A DNA stretch of 64,000 nt from Hymenolepis diminuta (taxonomy: Eukaryota > Platyhelminthes > Cestoda > Cyclophyllidea > Hymenolepididae): NCBI GenBank assembly GCA_900708905.1, contig CAADRB010000006.1, positions 2,757,927 to 2,821,926 of the forward strand, written 5' to 3'. The position numbers were made by a program, and so were the translations under genes. Under the pieces are notes generated by a model, which saw only the letters and a list, made by a program, of their open reading frames with translations, was not told where the DNA came from and did not search any database. This document shows positions 60,781 through 64,000 of the stretch, piece by piece (within the stretch, counting starts at the first letter, position 1; the number at the start of each line of letters is the position of its first letter).

Positions 60781-60831
60781 TTATAAACATCTGGTGGACT
60801 AACTTTCCCGCTATCTAGCTTTTTCAAACTG

Positions 60832-60985
60832 TTATAAACTAATTAGCCTCCAAAATAGCCACAAATCCCAGAACTCAACAATAACACGTAAATACCCTAA
60901 CGGTAGGCTTTGTTTCAAAACTGTGTAAGGAAACTACCTAGCAACTTAGCGCATTTTATCAAATATGAAAATTTTATGGCGAAAT
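60832..60985 (-). repeat. 3' LTR-like direct repeat
   Basis: Partner of 62207-62325; see the element entry. Diverged, with several small indels. Confidence 0.55.
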
Positions 60986-61989
60986 GATATTGAATTGTCT
61001 ATTACGTTTTTCTTGGATAAAAATATTGATCTTTTATTCATGTTTATCCCTGCGTTTGAGCTCTGGATTCACCTTGAATCTTTCTCGAGGTCTTCTGAAA
61101 CGTCCGCAGTATCATTCTGGCCGACGATGGGAGGGAAGTCACATGTGTCCAGATAAATTTCCGTTGGACTCGTTTTTGGTTTGGAAGTTAAGGCTGCGCA
61201 CCGAGAACGGGGATTCTTGTGACACGGGAAACTGCCTTTTCACATTGTCAACAAGTTGCCCACTCAAACCGTTGAAATTAGGTAGGAGGTGTGAATGGGA
61301 GATATTAAGACCACGGCAAAAGTCCCCAAATCGAGTAGAAGAGAACTAGGTGACATATCTTGGCATTAACTTTAGCGAATACGTGCCAGAGGCTGTTAAT
61401 GACAGTATCGTTTTTCAGACTTAATGAGTATAATCTCCGGCAACTTTGAATACTAATCGACCAGCATTAGACGGAAGGTTCCTCGAATAGGCCTAGTAAG
61501 TCTCGGATCAATGTTAATCCAAAAAATGTTTGTTTGAGTACATGTTAGATCGTGATTATAGGGAAGTTCGGCTTCGACGTCATTTTACCAACCAACTTTG
61601 ATTGTGTCCCCTTGGAGCGATAAACAGATTTAGCAAGACCGATTTCCTCGGGTTGCTTACATTTATCATGCAAACGATCATGAGTTTAACTCGAATGAGA
61701 TTACATTGACCAAGACGTTTTGGAGACTTGATCACGGTGGATGATTTAGGAGTTCTGAGGTAAGCAAAAATACAACACAACCTTCTTTCTGTCTCTTTTG
61801 AGGCATAATTCATTTGTCTTTTGATAACGTAGAGAGGATTTCAGAATTGATTGCAAGTTGGGCACGGTAGGCTTGGAAAGAAGTCATGTTAAATCGACTT
61901 TAAGCATGAAAGATTTCATAGTTTCCAAGATTCGTTACTTTCATATTTTCATAGTTTCTCTGACTGATGTTGCAACTTAATGTCATCAT

Positions 61990-62104
61990 TGAGGGTCTGA
62001 ATTAGAGTTAATAGGTGAGAGATAAGCGAGACCGGAGGCTGAGTAAAATTTTTAGAAGTCAGGGAAACAGTGGTAGTAGATGTGTTTGAAGCGTTAGAAG
62101 ACAT
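61990..62104 (-). pseudogene. gag N-terminal relic
   Basis: Minus-strand frame starting with ATG at 62104, rich in Ser and Thr, then PPVSLISHLLTLIQ and a stop after about 50 codons. Matches in style the first residues of flatworm Ty3-type gag proteins as I know them. Further frames down to about 61580 may be its continuation but are unrecognisable. Confidence 0.5.
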
Positions 62105-62206
62105 TTTAACCGCAATTTTTTACAGAAAAAATCTTTATTTCTGTGGATAAACCTTCGAGCATTTTGTAAAGAAATGAGTATTTTACTGCCCGTTGAGTCG
62201 CTACTT

Positions 62207-62325
62207 GTTATAAACTAATTAGTTTCCAAATCCCAGAACTCAATAATTAAATGTAAATGCCCTGATGGCGAGTTTTACTCCAAAATGATGTAATGAAGCG
62301 CATTTTTTCAAATATGCAAATTTAA
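62207..62325 (-). repeat. 5' LTR-like direct repeat
   Basis: Partner of 60832-60985, about 100 bases upstream of the gag-like start on the minus strand. Confidence 0.55.
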
Positions 62326-62339
62326 TGAATAAATAAGAA

Positions 62340-63110
62340 TGAGTCATTAATGAAAAATTATTCATTTTGTCCCGTATAGACTTTCTTTAATCAACGAAGT
62401 GGCTCCAAAATTATATGATATAGTGAAATCTTTGCACTCATAAGATTGATTGTGAATAATTAAAAACACAAATGAGAAAGAATGGGACATCTTATACACT
62501 TTATGGGACAAAAATAAGTTCAACATAAGACTCTGATGTATCCGTAGTAAATGTATTAGGTCTGCGTGGTCTCGCTACGGACTCGTACCTAATTATACAT
62601 GAACAAAGACCACCAAATCAGGCTCTAAGCTAACCTTACTTAGCCCTTACATACTATTCCATTTTCACGATCGCAATTTAGGCGGGTAACCAACCCTCTT
62701 ACTACCACCCCCTTTCTTTGTGATTGTCTGCCTCAATTCTCGTTCTCCAGTCAAGTTATAAAAGTAGCTTTACTTGGGCTTAAAGCCACTTCAGATCTTC
62801 AGATTTTACTGCTTAATGATCTACAAATAATAGTGGATAATGAAATGATTCATTATAAGGGGAAACAAAAATAATCGTTGTAATAAATACGATGAATTCG
62901 ATCTAAAGAATAAGAAACATGGAATAAGTGGAAAGTTTTTTCTGAATAAAAGTTTGATCTCCATGGTTTCAAATTTCCCAACAGAGATACGTTCTCCTTT
63001 TCCAGGTGCTTTCATATATAATTTATTTTTTTGCATTATTTTCACGATGATAGCAAGCTACTTAGCTTTTCCAAAGTTTATGACCAATTTGAATTCATTA
63101 ATATGGTAAA
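62340..63110. other. Intergenic, no gene seen
   Basis: AT-rich; a minus-strand frame at 62821-63045 resembles nothing. The 3' end of the next minus-strand gene lies at its right edge. Confidence 0.4.
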
Positions 63111-63113
63111 ACC

Positions 63114-63119
63114 TTTATT
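63114..63119 (-). terminator. Poly(A) signal of the 63.2-63.55 kb gene
   Basis: AATAAA on the minus strand, 64 bases past the stop codon at 63184-63186, in support of a genuine terminal exon. Confidence 0.5.
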
Positions 63120-63183
63120 TACAACCAAAACTAGTCTAATCTCTTGATAAAAATTATAATATCACATACATTTTAGGTAATTT

Positions 63184-63551
63184 TTATCGGACTGTCTTTT
63201 CGCTTATTCTCCTTCTTCTTTTTTTTTCAGGTTGCTTTTCCCCTTTCAATATCGATTCCGAATCTTTTATCCTAGAAAAATTGTCCAAGGCATTGACAAA
63301 ACCACCAACAGTTTGTAGATTGTCATTTATTTCATTTTGTTGTGCTGCAAATTCCAGATCATATCGACTCCTTATTCGCAATAGCGTTTTATCGAGTAGG
63401 TCTTGCCACATTTTATTGGATGCATTCAACTGCGCTATCTTAATCAAAGGTGTCTTTTCTCTCTTCCAGCTGAGTTGTTTCCGTTTTGTTATTTCCATTA
63501 GTTTTTTTATTTTAAAATACTTTTCAAAGTCTTCATGAAGTACTTGCATAT
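63184..63551 (-). CDS. Terminal exon of an unrecognised coiled-coil protein with basic tail
   Basis: An acceptor TTCACTTAG precedes an open frame of 121 codons from the first ATG (63549). The protein is strongly helical and charged (FEKYFKIKKLMEITKRKQL, then KMWQDLLDKTLLRIRSRYD, then NEINDNLQTVGGFVNALDNF) and ends in a basic cluster, KKRRRRISEKTVR, that looks like a nuclear localisation signal. A poly(A) signal follows at a normal distance. I do not recognise the family. Because an AG acceptor sits two bases before the ATG, upstream exons may exist beyond this point or beyond the window edge; the ATG could equally be the start after a 5' intron. Confidence 0.55.
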
Positions 63552-63917
63552 CTAAGTGAACTGTTTTAAAATGACATATCCGATTAAGTGTTATTCATCA
63601 TTGGCATTTGCTCAAATATTATTTAATTGAATGTAAATTTCAAGCTGTTATAGTTCATCATTATTATGAGCTTATAATTATTTCTTAAATATGTGCTACT
63701 TTTCCTGAAGTTAGTAGTAGTGAGTGATAATGTTATTACAGTGCGGATGTTATTAAGGTGCAGGTTTATTAATGCTGACTTCCTAGCCCATTTAGAAAAG
63801 TGTTTTTCTACGTTCAACGTAAATGAAGGGGTAGCATATCTGGAAAGAAACTCAAATTCCACCATCCCCTATATTAGCCAGACTTAACCCGTGCGATTGA
63901 TCATTCCGCTTTCGGGA

Positions 63918-63984
63918 TGTGCACCGATGAGCATCGAACCCATGACTTTTAACTTCGCAGATGAGCACATTAAACTCTGTGCCA
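63918..63984 (-). repeat. tRNA-derived SINE head
   Basis: On the minus strand TGGCACAGAGTTTAATG (A-box-like, 63983-63967) and GGGTTCGATGC (B box, 63941-63931), followed by CATCGGTGCAC. The context CATGGGTTCGA...ATCGGTGC matches the 38.1 kb copy. The spacing is tRNA-like, with no intact cloverleaf. Confidence 0.6.
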
Positions 63985-64000
63985 ACAACGTCATTCAAAC

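Larger units (their letters stand above)
60820..62340 (-). mobile_element. Internally deleted LTR retrotransposon
   Basis: Two direct repeats flank about 1.2 kb. Copy 1 at about 60832-60985 and copy 2 at about 62207-62325 share TTATAAACTAATTAG, CAAATCCCAGAACTCAA and AGCGCATTTT.TCAAATATG in the same order. Between them, close to copy 2 on the minus strand, a gag-like start reads MSSNASNTSTTTVSL and PPVSLISHLLTLIQTLNDD (62104 to about 62000) before a stop. Protease, reverse transcriptase and integrase were not seen, so most of pol is deleted. The orientation is minus, with copy 2 as the 5' LTR. The exact LTR ends were not determined. Confidence 0.6.

Noticed and set aside
61580..61813. 77-codon minus-strand frame within the deleted LTR element
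   Set aside because: Could be decayed gag but no recognisable motif; not listed as a gene.

Overview
The window is eukaryotic nuclear DNA: AT-rich, intron-bearing genes, decayed transposons, tRNA-like SINEs and two runs of N. I think it is a parasitic flatworm (tapeworm or fluke). The reasons are very short introns (32-79 nt) mixed with kilobase ones, Ty3-type gag relics with a CX2CX3HX4C knuckle, and SINE copies of a kind I associate with platyhelminths. This assignment is inference, and no ribosomal or mitochondrial marker is present.

Layout. 0.9-2.2 kb: a decayed Tc1/mariner-superfamily transposon with matching inverted ends. 2.2-37 kb: a gene-poor stretch containing one probable orphan terminal exon (17.25-17.41 kb, minus strand), scattered GC-richer islands, a compact cluster of hairpins (13.75-13.93 kb), a 30-bp tandem repeat beside the first assembly gap, and a degenerate tandem array with a unit of about 0.7 kb (30.7-33.5 kb) that incorporates SINEs. 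37.4-50.9 kb: EXOC2/Sec5 on the minus strand; I could place 19 exons, and only the extreme C-terminus is unlocated. 51.9-53.2 kb: minus-strand Ty3/gypsy gag-protease relic between the divergent EXOC2 and GTF2F2 genes. 56.0-57.1 kb: GTF2F2 (TFIIF beta, RAP30), four exons, plus strand, complete. 58.6-60.0 kb: NME7, six exons, minus strand, complete, convergent with GTF2F2. 60.8-62.4 kb: an internally deleted LTR element on the minus strand. 63.2-63.55 kb: terminal exon of an unrecognised coiled-coil, basic-tailed protein on the minus strand.

The three named genes are housekeeping or ciliary functions (exocytosis tethering, Pol II initiation, axoneme/gamma-tubulin) and are not functionally linked. 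Their proximity looks like ordinary gene packing. The most unusual observations are the hairpin cluster, the SINE-bearing tandem array, an NME7 whose first kinase domain has lost its catalytic residues while the second keeps them, an EXOC2 intron that seems to need a GC donor, and the repeat-flanked gap. I found no operon, CRISPR, prophage or clear multi-gene novel system.
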